Shown: in pieces, positions 1 to 9,681 of the stretch | Layout: every line of letters starts with the position of its first letter | Numbering within the stretch: the stretch's first letter is position 1 | Source of the DNA: Novosphingobium sp. SG707 | GTDB lineage: Bacteria > Pseudomonadota > Alphaproteobacteria > Sphingomonadales > Sphingomonadaceae | Length of the DNA: 64,000 nt | Assembly: GCF_012275515.1 (NCBI RefSeq) | Contig: NZ_JAAZQL010000004.1 | Coordinates: 434,001 to 498,000, forward strand | Reading direction: 5' to 3' | Position numbers and translations under genes: made by a program | Notes under the pieces: model-generated | Told to the model about the DNA's origin: nothing | The model's input: the letters and a program-made list of their open reading frames with translations, nothing else | Database searches by the model: none

Positions 1-57
1 ATCCGCCCGACCGGCGAAGCGAAGGAAGATCTGGCCCGGATGCTTCAGGCGGCCTGA
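1..57 (+). CDS. C-terminal end of a gene entering from the left edge
   Basis: The first 19 codons of frame 1 are open and end in TGA (residues IRPTGEAKEDLARMLQAA). They are followed at once by a strong hairpin, which fits the true end of a gene that starts outside the window. Too little is visible to name the product. Confidence 0.5.
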   Translation: MRPTGEAKEDLARMLQAA

Positions 58-76
58 TCCGGCCCGACAAAGATTG

Positions 77-103
77 GCGGCCCCGACCAAAATCGGGGCC
101 GCC
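77..103. terminator. Hairpin terminator after the left-edge gene
   Basis: Perfect 11-bp stem (GGCGGCCCCGA / TCGGGGCCGCC) around a short CCAAA-type loop. Only a weak T-rich tail follows. It lies between convergent genes, so it may act in both directions. Confidence 0.6.
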
Positions 104-151
104 ATAGTTTAGGCCACGCCTTAGGGCAGCAATGGCCGGAAATTCCCCCCC

Positions 152-1126
152 TCAGAACCGTTCCATGTCCTTGGCGATGACCACGGGGCCCTTGAACAGC
201 CGCCCGATCTGATCGCGATACATCGCATCGGCGCCCTGCACCGCGCCCCCGGCGATATGGGTGACCACCACCTTGCCGACGCCCGCGCTCGCCGCCATTT
301 CACCGATGGCCTGCGTGGAAAGGTGATGGCGCGTCAGATGCTCGGCCATATGCGTCTTTTCCTCGGGCGAAATGTGCTGCACACGGCGGCCCATCTGGGC
401 CAGCGTATTGTCCAGATCGATCATCTCGGTCACCAGCATGTCCGCCCCCTTGGCCAGTTGCGTCACCTTCTCGCTGGGCCCGGTGTCGCCGGTATAGATG
501 ATCGAACGCCCGGGCAGATCAAAGCGATAGGACAGCGAACGAAAGGTATGCTCTTCGGGGCTGCCGGGGGTAAAACTGTAGTGTGTATTGGTGGCCACCC
601 GAACCGTGAATGCGTCCAGTTTCACCACCGCGCCATCGTCAAGCTCGACCACGTTGATATTGGTCGCCGGATCAATCGGCACCTCGCCCGGAATGCCAAA
701 GCCCGAGCGCGCGCTGGGCCGCATCGCCGCGATCAGGCCTGCCACGATCTCCTTCATCCCCGGCGGGCCATAGATGGTCAGCGGCCTGACCGTGCGCGTC
801 TGCAGACGCAGGCCCAGCACCGCGTAAAGCCCGCCCAGATGGTCGAAATGGATATGGCTGATCCAGACGGTGCGCAGATCGGGATAGTCGGCGCCCGCGT
901 CCGCCATCGCGGTCATCGCGCCATCGCCGGTGTCGATCAGATGCGCCTCGCCCGCGCGGACCAGCAGATTGGCCGGTTCATTGCGCCCCGGGCGCGGCAT
1001 CGGCCCGCCCATCGTGCCCAGCGTCACCCATGTGTAGGCGTCCTTGGCAGGCGGCGCGGCGACAGGTTGGGCCGCAACAGGTTGCGCGAGCAGCAGGCCC
1101 GCCAGCAGGATCATTTTCTTCGCCAT
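152..1126 (-). CDS. Secreted metallo-beta-lactamase-fold hydrolase (copy 2)
   Basis: 324-residue MBL-fold protein. An N-terminal hydrophobic stretch (MAKKMILLAGLLLAQPVAA) looks like a signal peptide, so it probably acts in the periplasm. The zinc motif HxHxDH is seen as ISHIHFDHLGG, and later TGDTG and VVTHIAGG segments fit further metal-binding loops. I start at the ATG with GGAAGGGAG about 6 nt upstream; a longer reading frame exists but has no better RBS. It lies 46 bp downstream of a second MBL gene with the same domain order, so the two are probably co-transcribed tandem paralogues under the divergent TetR regulator. The substrate is unknown; the fold covers lactonases, arylsulfatases and RNase Z-like enzymes. 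Confidence 0.85.
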   Translation of the reverse strand: MAKKMILLAGLLLAQPVAAQPVAAPPAKDAYTWVTLGTMGGPMPRPGRNEPANLLVRAGEAHLIDTGDGAMTAMADAGADYPDLRTVWISHIHFDHLGGLYAVLGLRLQTRTVRPLTIYGPPGMKEIVAGLIAAMRPSARSGFGIPGEVPIDPATNINVVELDDGAVVKLDAFTVRVATNTHYSFTPGSPEEHTFRSLSYRFDLPGRSIIYTGDTGPSEKVTQLAKGADMLVTEMIDLDNTLAQMGRRVQHISPEEKTHMAEHLTRHHLSTQAIGEMAASAGVGKVVVTHIAGGAVQGADAMYRDQIGRLFKGPVVIAKDMERF

Positions 1127-1172
1127 ACTCATCTCCCTTCCGGGCGCGGACAGGGGGCCGCGCCGGTTGTTT

Positions 1173-2117
1173 TCAAAATGCAATGCTCTGCAGATCGTGG
1201 CCCAGCACGACCGGGCCGGCATAATGGGCGCGCACCTGCGCCAGATCGGCCTCGTCCACCTGGCCCACGTGGCTCAGCACCAGCTTGCGCACGCCCGCCT
1301 GCGTCGCCAGATCGCCCACCTGCGCGGGCGAAAGATGTTCGACATCCATGTGGCGCTGAACCGGGGGCGGCACCATCGCCCGGTCGGCCGCCGTGGCCAT
1401 TTCGGCCACCAGCACATCGGCCCCGCGCGCAAATTCGGCCAGGCCCGCCGTCGGCCCGGTGTCGCCGGTAAAGACCACCACCTTGCCGCCCGCCTCAAAG
1501 CGATAGGAGAGCGATTGCGCGCCGGGCGCGCGGTTGCGGTCCATCAGGGTGTAATGGCTGTTGAGCATGGCCCTGACCTTGACCGCGCCATCGTCATAGC
1601 CTGCCTCGGGCGTCAGTTCGCGCGCGCTCAGGAAATTTGCCACCGGGCGGTTCTGGCCGGATTCGGCATTGCGGATGCGGGCGTTGACCTCCATCAACGC
1701 GCCCAGCGCATGGGCGAGTTCAACCGTGCCCGCCGGGCCCAGCAATTGCATCCCCTTGCCCCGCGTCGACCATGCAAAGCTGGCGAGGCTGAGCAGGCCC
1801 GCGTAATGATCGTCATGCAGATGGGTCAGGAACACCAGAGGCACATCGCGCTCGGCCACCCCCGCCTGCGCCAGTTGGCGCGAGACGCCGCCGCCTGCAT
1901 CGACCAGATAGCGATGGCCCGCAACCTCCAGCAGCGTGGCAATGCCAGCGCGATCCACCCGCCCGCCGGGCCCGCCGCCCGTGCCCAGCAGGACAAGGTG
2001 ATCGCCCGAGGCCGCCGCAGGGCGTTCAGCCGAGGCGGGGCGTTCGGCCGCCCATGCCGTCTGCGCCATCATCAGGGCCGCAAGGGCCAGCCCCATGCCG
2101 ATCCGGTGCTTCTTCAT
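1173..2117 (-). CDS. Secreted metallo-beta-lactamase-fold hydrolase (copy 1)
   Basis: 314-residue MBL-fold protein, first gene of a probable two-gene operon. Signal peptide MKKHRIGMGLALAALMMAQTAWA. The zinc motif appears as LTHLHDDHYAG, with later VVFTGDTGPT and VLSHVGQV loops where other metal ligands sit in the family. The start is set by GGAGAG 4 nt before the ATG. It shares architecture with the next gene and is therefore likely a duplication product. A promoter and a 16-bp palindrome lie 60-100 bp upstream, shared with the divergent tetR gene. The substrate cannot be read from the sequence. Confidence 0.85.
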   Translation of the reverse strand: MKKHRIGMGLALAALMMAQTAWAAERPASAERPAAASGDHLVLLGTGGGPGGRVDRAGIATLLEVAGHRYLVDAGGGVSRQLAQAGVAERDVPLVFLTHLHDDHYAGLLSLASFAWSTRGKGMQLLGPAGTVELAHALGALMEVNARIRNAESGQNRPVANFLSARELTPEAGYDDGAVKVRAMLNSHYTLMDRNRAPGAQSLSYRFEAGGKVVVFTGDTGPTAGLAEFARGADVLVAEMATAADRAMVPPPVQRHMDVEHLSPAQVGDLATQAGVRKLVLSHVGQVDEADLAQVRAHYAGPVVLGHDLQSIAF

Positions 2118-2179
2118 TGCTCTCCTTTCGCGGGCGATCCCCGCCGGTCTTTTCGCGGGCATCCTCCGCCGCCTTCGAT

Positions 2180-2195
2180 TTCTACAATTGTAGAA
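2180..2195. promoter_or_regulatory. Candidate TetR operator
   Basis: Perfect 16-bp palindrome TTCTACAATTGTAGAA in the divergent gap between the MBL operon and the tetR gene. It overlaps the -10 box of the minus-strand promoter, the position expected for repression by the adjacent regulator. Confidence 0.7.
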
Positions 2196-2213
2196 TACAC
2201 CCGTCCTTGTCAA
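2187..2213 (-). promoter_or_regulatory. Promoter of the MBL operon
   Basis: On the minus strand, TTGACA (2208-2213) and TACAAT (2187-2192) are separated by 15 bp. The -35 is perfect and the -10 is 5/6. The spacer is short, so it may be weak or regulator-dependent. Confidence 0.5.
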
Positions 2214-2244
2214 GCGAGGTCAGGCAGGGCAAACAGGGGGCGAC

Positions 2245-2880
2245 ATGAATGATCTGGCCCCCCCACCCCCCCGCGCCCGCGAAAAGGGCGCATCCAAAGG
2301 CAACCGGCGCGAGGAACTGGCGCAGGCCGCGCTCGAAGTGCTGGGCGAACATGGCAGCCGCGGCTTTACCCATCGCGCGCTCGACCGCCATCTGGGCCTG
2401 CCCGAGGGCACGACATCGGCCTATTTCCGGCGGCGTGAGGATCTGGTGGCCATGGCCATCCGCACGGTCTTTGCCCAGGACGCGCGGCAGATGGACCAGA
2501 TCGTCGACCGGATCGAGGCGCTGTGCGGCGAGGAACCCAGCGTCGAGGTGGTCGCGCAATGCTGCTTTGATATGTGGCAATGGGTGGCGTCGCAGGCACG
2601 GGGCACTTTCGTGCTGGCGCGCTATGAATGTTTCCTGATGGCGCGGCGCGAACCGGAACTGATGCAACTGGTCGAAAATGTCATGCTGGCGCGCCAGACT
2701 AGGTGGGAGCCGATCTTTGTTCGGCTGGGTTCGGCCGATCCGGCGGCGGCGGCGCGCCAGATCGGCCTGTTGCTGCGCAGCCTGTTCTTTTCCGAAATCT
2801 TCTTTCCCGCCTGCCTCAACCGGGCCAGCTCGCCGATCAACGTCGATCTGTTTGTCCGGGAAATCCGTAATTGCATTTAG
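2245..2880 (+). CDS. TetR-family transcriptional regulator
   Basis: 211-residue one-component regulator. The N-terminal helix-turn-helix is at about residues 15-60, with the TetR-typical pattern TTSAYFRRREDL. The remaining helical domain would bind an unknown ligand and form the dimer. GGGGG lies 4 nt before the ATG. It is divergent from two secreted MBL-fold hydrolases with a palindromic operator between them, so local repression of those genes and itself is the simplest reading. Its stop overlaps the convergent araC-type gene by 4 bp. Confidence 0.88.
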   Translation: MNDLAPPPPRAREKGASKGNRREELAQAALEVLGEHGSRGFTHRALDRHLGLPEGTTSAYFRRREDLVAMAIRTVFAQDARQMDQIVDRIEALCGEEPSVEVVAQCCFDMWQWVASQARGTFVLARYECFLMARREPELMQLVENVMLARQTRWEPIFVRLGSADPAAAARQIGLLLRSLFFSEIFFPACLNRASSPINVDLFVREIRNCI

Positions 2881-3761
2881 GCCGACACCCATGCCCGGCT
2901 CTCTCGGAAATCCGAGGCTGTGCGTCCGGTGCGCGCTTTGAAAAAGCGGGCGAAATAGGCCGGATCGGCAAAGCCCAATGTGGCGGCGATCTGGCCGATG
3001 CTGCTGGCGGTATAGGTGAGCAGGCGCATGGCTTCGAGCAACAGGCGTTGCTGGACCACTTCGGCGGGGGCCTGATCCAGCACGGCGCGGCAGGCGCGGG
3101 TCAGCGTGGGCGCGGTGGTGGCCAGATGGGCGGCGTAATCCTGCACACCCCAGCCTTGGGTGTAATGCGCTTCGACCAGAGCCTTGAAGCGGGCAACCAG
3201 CGCGTCATGCCCGCTGCGCGGCGGATTGGGCGCGGCGCTCAATCCTTCGGCGGCCAGCGCCAGCACCAGCGCCAGTTGCGCCACCAGCGAGGCGGGCAGC
3301 ACCCGCGCGCCCTCGGCCGCGCCCTGCGCCAGATCGGCCATCAGCCAGCCGAGTCGCTCCGCCGGGCCCGGTGGCAGGCGGCGATGACGCGCGCCATGAC
3401 CGGCCAGCCCACCATCGCCCAGCAGCCCCGCCAGTCGCCGATCATGCAGCAGCGTATCGGCCAGCGAGAGCACCCAGCCTTGCGCATCGGTGGCAAAGCG
3501 AAACGCATGGACGCAACCCGAGGGCACCACGACAAGGCTGACCGGATCAAGCCGGGTGACGCCGGTATCATCGACCAGATCGCCATGGCCGCCATCCAGC
3601 AGAAGGAGTTGAAAAATACCAGGATGGGCGTGGGGCGAGATCGTCCATTCATGCTGGCTCGATCGGGCCGAGATCGTTTCGATATGCAGGAATTCCGGGG
3701 CAATCGCATGATTACCTTCGCCATAGAGCGCATAGCGGCGGATCTGATGCCTGTTTGCCAT
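2877..3761 (-). CDS. AraC-family regulator with cupin sensor domain
   Basis: 294 residues. The N-terminal beta-rich region (about 30-130, with HEWTISPHAHPGIFQLLLL) is typical of cupin ligand-binding domains in the PobR/HpaA group. The C-terminal AraC DNA-binding domain has two HTH units, the second showing IGQIAATLGFADPAYFARFF. PobR-like regulators usually respond to aromatic acids. It is divergent from a cytochrome P450 gene 119 bp away, which is the likely target; that link is inferred from position. Confidence 0.85.
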   Translation of the reverse strand: MANRHQIRRYALYGEGNHAIAPEFLHIETISARSSQHEWTISPHAHPGIFQLLLLDGGHGDLVDDTGVTRLDPVSLVVVPSGCVHAFRFATDAQGWVLSLADTLLHDRRLAGLLGDGGLAGHGARHRRLPPGPAERLGWLMADLAQGAAEGARVLPASLVAQLALVLALAAEGLSAAPNPPRSGHDALVARFKALVEAHYTQGWGVQDYAAHLATTAPTLTRACRAVLDQAPAEVVQQRLLLEAMRLLTYTASSIGQIAATLGFADPAYFARFFKARTGRTASDFRESRAWVSA

Positions 3762-3880
3762 AAGGCCGAAACCTGCGCCGATTGATCGAAAAGTGCAAGA
3801 GCTTGCGCGGGGCGGCCCTCACGCAGGGGTCCGCCGTCATGCCAATCATTGCGCATAGAAACCACGAGAGGATATGCCCG

Positions 3881-5068
3881 ATGAGCGAGCTGACGCTGGA
3901 TCGTCCGTTCCGTTTCGATCCCTATTCGCCCGAAAATGACGCCGATCCCTATCCCGCCTATAAAGTCCTGCGCGAGCAACATCCCTGTTTCTGGAGCGAG
4001 GAGGCGGGCATGTGGGTGCTCTCGCGCCATGAGGATATTTTGAACGCCTTGCAGAACTGGCGGCTCTATTCCTCGGCCAAGGGCAATCTCATCAATGAAT
4101 TCCCCGGCCGCGCGGGGGCAACGCTGGGCAGCAGCGATCCGCCGCGCCATGACCGCCTGCGCGCGCTGGTGCAAAGCGCGATGACCAAGCGGGCGCTCGA
4201 CCATGTGATCGAACCGGCGCGGGCCTCGGTACGGCGGCATCTGGCCGCCATCGAGGGCAAGGAGGTGTTCGATTTCGTGGGCGAACTGGGCGGCGCGGTC
4301 ACGCTCGATCTCATCTTCTATCTCTTTGCTCTGCCCCCCGAAAACGCCGATGAAGTGCGCGACAATGCCGTGCTGATGGTTCAGACCGATCCGGTCACGC
4401 GGCAGAAAAGCCCGGCGCATCTGGCCGCGTTTCAATGGATGGCCGATTATGCCGCGCGTATCGTGCAGGAGCGCAAGGCCAATCCGGGCGATGATCTGCT
4501 CTCCAACTTCATCACCGCCGAGATCGACGGCGAAAAGCTGCTCGACAAGGAAGTGCAGCTTACCGTCACCACGCTGATTATGGCGGGGATTGAATCGCTC
4601 TCTGGCTTTATGGGCATGTTCGCGCTGAACATGGCCGATTTTCCCGATGCGCGCCGCGCGATCTGCGCCGATCTCTCGCTGTTGCCCGATGCCATTGAGG
4701 AATCCTTGCGCTTCAACACCTCGGCCCAGCGGTTCAAGCGCTGCGCGACGCAGGATATCGAACTGCATGGGCAAACCATCAAGGCGGGCGATTTCATCAT
4801 GCTGGCCTATGGTTCGGCCAACCGCGACAGCGCGGTGTTCAACGATCCCGACACCTATGACATCACAAGGCGGCCCAAGCGCCATCTGGGCTTTGGCGGC
4901 GGGGTCCATGCCTGCCTCGGCTCGATGCTGGCGCGGGTGGCGGTGCAGATTCTGTTTGAGGAATTCCTGACCGCCGTGCCGGAATTCACCCGCGTCGATG
5001 AACAGCTCGAATGGGTGCCCTCGTCCAATTTCCGCAGCCCCGGCAAACTCCTGCTGCACCGCGGATAA
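3881..5068 (+). CDS. Cytochrome P450
   Basis: 395-residue soluble bacterial class I P450. Haem-binding loop FGGGVHACLG gives the thiolate cysteine. The I-helix oxygen-activation motif is AGIES, and the K-helix ExxR is EESLR. It would hydroxylate a small substrate using electrons from a ferredoxin and its reductase, neither of which is encoded next to it. I start at MSELTLDRPF, with GAGAGGA upstream, because the longer frame adds about 33 unconserved residues. The divergent AraC-type gene suggests induction by an aromatic or similar compound. The family number cannot be assigned by eye. Confidence 0.92.
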   Translation: MSELTLDRPFRFDPYSPENDADPYPAYKVLREQHPCFWSEEAGMWVLSRHEDILNALQNWRLYSSAKGNLINEFPGRAGATLGSSDPPRHDRLRALVQSAMTKRALDHVIEPARASVRRHLAAIEGKEVFDFVGELGGAVTLDLIFYLFALPPENADEVRDNAVLMVQTDPVTRQKSPAHLAAFQWMADYAARIVQERKANPGDDLLSNFITAEIDGEKLLDKEVQLTVTTLIMAGIESLSGFMGMFALNMADFPDARRAICADLSLLPDAIEESLRFNTSAQRFKRCATQDIELHGQTIKAGDFIMLAYGSANRDSAVFNDPDTYDITRRPKRHLGFGGGVHACLGSMLARVAVQILFEEFLTAVPEFTRVDEQLEWVPSSNFRSPGKLLLHRG

Positions 5069-5148
5069 GCGATAAGGCGTAGCCATCCCCCTTTCGCGCA
5101 TGGGTTCAGCCGCTATCATGGGGGCAAACCGATGCGCGAAAGGCCCTC

Positions 5149-6435
5149 ATGCATATTCCTGATGTTTCCACTCTGGCGCTGCCGACGACCAAGCGCTGGT
5201 ACGGCCATCTTTACGCGCAAGTGTTGATGGCGATTGCGGCCGGCGTGGCGCTGGGCCATTTCGCGCCCGATGCGGGCGAGGCGATGAAGCCGCTGGGCGA
5301 TATTTTCATCAAGCTGGTCAAGATGGTGATCGCGCCGGTGATTTTCCTGACCATCGTGACGGGTATTGCCGGGATGCGCGATCTGTCCTCGGTGGGGCGC
5401 GTGGCGGCCAAGGCCTTTGCCTATTTCTTCACCTTTTCGACGCTGGCGCTGATCGTCGGGCTGATCGTGGCCAATACGGTGCGCCCCGGCGCGGGGCTGA
5501 ATATCGACCCGGCCAGCCTCGACGCCAGCAAGGTGGCCGATTATGCCGCCAAGGCGCATGAAAGCAGCGTCATGGGCTTTATCAACGCGATGGTACCCGA
5601 AACCTATGTCTCGGCGCTGACCGAAGGCAATATCCTGCAAGTGCTGGTGGTGGCGATCCTGTTCGGCGTCTCGCTGGCCTCGGTGGGCGAGGTTGGCGAA
5701 CGGGTGCTGACCGTGCTGGAGGACGTTTCGACGGTCTTTTTCCGGCTGGTCTTCATCGTGATGAAGGCCGCGCCGCTTGGGGCCTTTGGCGCCATGGCCT
5801 TTACCATCGGCAAATATGGCGTGCACAGCCTGGCCCATCTGGCCGCGCTGGTGGCGACCTTTTACCTGACCTCGCTACTGTTTGTAATCGTGGTGCTGGG
5901 GATTGTGGGGCGGTTTGCGGGATTTTCGATTTTCCGCCTTCTGGCCTATCTCAAATCCGAATTGCTGCTGGTGCTGGGCACGTCCTCGTCAGAAAGCGCC
6001 CTGCCCGCGCTGATCGAAAAAATGGAGCGGGCCGGGTGCCCCAAGGCGGTGGTGGGGCTGGTCGTGCCCACGGGCTATTCGTTCAATCTCGACGGCACGA
6101 ATATCTACATGACGCTGGCCGCTTTGTTTATTGCGCAGGCGTGCAATGTTGACCTCACGCTGGGCCAGCAGGCGCTCTTGCTGGGCGTGGCGATGCTGTC
6201 CTCCAAGGGCGCGGCGGGGGTGACGGGCGCGGGGTTCATCACGCTGGCGGCCACGCTTTCCATCGTGCCATCCGTGCCAGTGGCGGGCATGGCGCTGATC
6301 CTTGGCGTGGACCGCTTCATGTCCGAATGCCGCAGCCTGACCAATTTCGTCGGAAATGCGGTGGCCACGGTGGTGGTCGCACGCTGGGAGGGAAAGCTGG
6401 ACAAGGCAGCGCTGGATGCGGCGTTGAAGGGGTAA
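5149..6435 (+). CDS. dctA: C4-dicarboxylate:cation symporter
   Basis: 428-residue inner-membrane carrier of the DAACS (glutamate/dicarboxylate symporter) family, close to the usual DctA length. Features seen are the serine-rich reentrant loop ([16 protein letters not shown]), the [10 protein letters not shown] motif on a late transmembrane helix, and [19 protein letters not shown] near the C-terminus, which carries cation- and substrate-binding residues. It imports succinate, fumarate or malate with H+ or Na+. AAAGG precedes the ATG. It is a single-gene unit followed by intergenic repeat copy A. Confidence 0.93.
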   Translation: MHIPDVSTLALPTTKRWYGHLYAQVLMAIAAGVALGHFAPDAGEAMKPLGDIFIKLVKMVIAPVIFLTIVTGIAGMRDLSSVGRVAAKAFAYFFTFSTLALIVGLIVANTVRPGAGLNIDPASLDASKVADYAAKAHESSVMGFINAMVPETYVSALTEGNILQVLVVAILFGVSLASVGEVGERVLTVLEDVSTVFFRLVFIVMKAAPLGAFGAMAFTIGKYGVHSLAHLAALVATFYLTSLLFVIVVLGIVGRFAGFSIFRLLAYLKSELLLVLGTSSSESALPALIEKMERAGCPKAVVGLVVPTGYSFNLDGTNIYMTLAALFIAQACNVDLTLGQQALLLGVAMLSSKGAAGVTGAGFITLAATLSIVPSVPVAGMALILGVDRFMSECRSLTNFVGNAVATVVVARWEGKLDKAALDAALKG

Positions 6436-6440
6436 AGGGG

Positions 6441-6622
6441 TTGCCTCCGGCGGGCCAAGGGACTCGTCCCTTGGCGATCCCATTATGGGGTGGCGCTATA
6501 CAGCGCTACGTCGCCGCGCCGCAGGCTTTAGAAACCATCGCCAAATCCACATCCCCGCGAACCCAAGCGCTAACCCATTAACGGGATTGCAAAGGGCCCC
6601 CGCCCTTTGCCCGCCGGAGGCA
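6441..6622. repeat. Composite intergenic repeat, copy A
   Basis: A 182-bp element with inverted ends. Each end reads TGCCTCCGGCGGG from outside and then holds its own small hairpin (AAGGG-loop-CCCTT) and a CCCATTA box. The middle carries the shared GCCGCGCCGCAGGCTTT box. The same modules recur at 20835-21067, 24100-24312 and 34741-35016. It lies between dctA and a small ORF, so the hairpins could end dctA transcription. The rest of the 6436-6736 gap holds nothing else I can identify. Confidence 0.85.
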
Positions 6623-6736
6623 CCTTCATACTAAGTACCACCACTTAATCCGTTAGTAACCAGAATCACCTATACAAGACTTGGCCAAACGATGCCCGTG
6701 ACTTAACCATTTTCATAAAACATCGAGGAAATCGCC

Positions 6737-6931
6737 ATGGGAATGCCAATCCCTTTCAAGTCTTTCACCATTGACCGCACGCAGATTACCGACATCGAGA
6801 AGTGGATCGGTGACGGCAATAATCTGGGCGAAGTGGAAATCCGCAATTTCCTTGGCAAGATCCGCGTCGATGTTCAGAATGAAGCCGACGAGAACCAGTT
6901 GCGCTCTTTCTGTCAGCGCCCCCGCGACTGA
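6737..6931 (+). CDS. Small hypothetical protein (64 aa)
   Basis: 64-residue soluble, slightly acidic ORF (begins MGMPIPFKSFTIDRTQ) with GAGGA before the ATG. No domain is recognised. Codon use resembles neighbouring genes and no competing frame covers the region. It stands alone between repeat copy A and serS. Confidence 0.55.
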   Translation: MGMPIPFKSFTIDRTQITDIEKWIGDGNNLGEVEIRNFLGKIRVDVQNEADENQLRSFCQRPRD

Positions 6932-7066
6932 GCATTTCTGACGCGGCGAGGGCGGTGGCATGGTTTCTCCCCCGCCCGCCCGGTGCATCAGGCTGAATGG
7001 CCCGGGCCGAGGGCGGCAATCCCATAGGGACTTGACCAAAACCGGCCCACCCCATACCCGCCTTAG

Positions 7067-8452
<1,386 letters not shown>

Positions 8453-8519
8453 ACCGGCCATGGAACCTTTGCCGCCGGTGCCTCTTCCATCAGGCATCGG
8501 CAGCAAAGGAGCGCGGGCC

Positions 8520-8777
8520 ATGACAGAACAGCGGAACGAACCCCGGATCATCGTGGTCGAAAGAAGCAGCACCGGCACTATCCTGCTGGTCATTCTGCTG
8601 CTGGTGGCGCTGGTGGGCGGGCTGGTCCTGTTCAACCGGTATGACGCCAACGAAACGGCCAAGAGCAACGCCATCGACAAGACCGCCGACCAGATCGACA
8701 GGACCATCGACAAGGCCGCGGACAAGGCCGACGATGCCGTTGAAGATGCGGCGAAATCGGCCAAAAAGCACCTCTGA
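8520..8777 (+). CDS. Small single-pass membrane protein
   Basis: 85 residues: a short polar N-terminus, one membrane helix (about 20-40, TILLVILLLVALVGGLVLF), then a charged helical tail rich in D, K and A with repeating DK(A/T)AD units. I start at MTEQRNEP because AAAGGAG lies 8 nt upstream. It sits between serS and surE. No family is recognised; the tail would face the cytoplasm or periplasm depending on topology. Confidence 0.7.
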   Translation: MTEQRNEPRIIVVERSSTGTILLVILLLVALVGGLVLFNRYDANETAKSNAIDKTADQIDRTIDKAADKADDAVEDAAKSAKKHL

Positions 8778-8916
8778 CCCGACCTGTTGGCCCATTTTGG
8801 GAAGCAGCCTGTCGTTTCCGCCAAGAAATCCGTCCTGCCGCCCTGCGCATTCGTTGCGGGGCGGCGCGCTTGGATGTAAGGCGCCTTGGTTGATTTCCTA
8901 ATGAAAGGGCCAAGGC

Positions 8917-9681
8917 ATGCGCATCCTCCTGACCAATGATGACGGGATCCACGCGCCCGGCCTCAAGGTTCTGGAAGCGATCGCGCGCACCCTTTCCGAC
9001 GACATCTGGATCGTGGCGCCCTCCGAGGAGCAATCAGGCGCGGGCCACAGCCTGACGCTGACCCGCCCGGTGCGCCTGCGCCGCCATGGCGAGCGGCGTT
9101 TTTCGGTCACGGGCACGCCCACCGATTCGGTGACGCTCGCCCTGCGCAAGGTTTTGCCCGAGGCGCCCGACCTGATCCTGTCGGGCGTCAATCGCGGGGC
9201 CAATCTGGGCGATGACGTGACCTATTCGGGCACGGTGTCGGCCGCGATGGAGGGCACGCTGGCGGGCATCCGCTCGATCGCGCTGTCTCAGGTCTATTCC
9301 AAGGAAGGCCTGGGTGACGACGTTTCCTTCGATGCGGCCGAGCAATGGGGCGAGAAAGTGCTGCGCCCGCTGATCGACACGCCCTTTGCCCCGCGCACGC
9401 TGGTCAATGTCAACTTCCCCCCCCTGCGCGCCGATGCGGTTCAGGGGATCCGCGTGGTGCGTCAGGGCTTTCACGATTACGCGCGCGGATCGGTGGTCGA
9501 AAGCACGGACCCGCGCGGCTATCCCTATTACTGGTTCGGCCTGCATGGCATCGAACATACGCTGGGCCACCGCACCGACCTTGAGGCGATTGCCGACGGG
9601 TTCATCTCGGTCACGCCGCTTCAACTTGATCTGACGCATGACGCCTCGCTGGCCGCGCTGGCCGGGCGGTTTGCTCGATGA
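8917..9681 (+). CDS. surE: 5'/3'-nucleotidase SurE
   Basis: 254 residues, standard SurE length. The metal site is visible as MRILLTNDDGIHAPG and as SGAGHS and SGVNRGANLGDDVTYSGTVSAAMEG later. It dephosphorylates nucleoside monophosphates with a divalent cation. It overlaps the next gene by 4 bp (ATGA), giving translational coupling with the LysM/M23 protein. The pcm gene often found between surE and nlpD in other proteobacteria is absent. Confidence 0.96.
   Translation: MRILLTNDDGIHAPGLKVLEAIARTLSDDIWIVAPSEEQSGAGHSLTLTRPVRLRRHGERRFSVTGTPTDSVTLALRKVLPEAPDLILSGVNRGANLGDDVTYSGTVSAAMEGTLAGIRSIALSQVYSKEGLGDDVSFDAAEQWGEKVLRPLIDTPFAPRTLVNVNFPPLRADAVQGIRVVRQGFHDYARGSVVESTDPRGYPYYWFGLHGIEHTLGHRTDLEAIADGFISVTPLQLDLTHDASLAALAGRFAR

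Noticed and set aside
3341..5119. 592-codon open frame on the minus strand opposite the P450 gene
   Set aside because: Antisense shadow in GC-rich DNA; composition is rich in R, H and Q without domains, while the plus strand encodes a complete P450.
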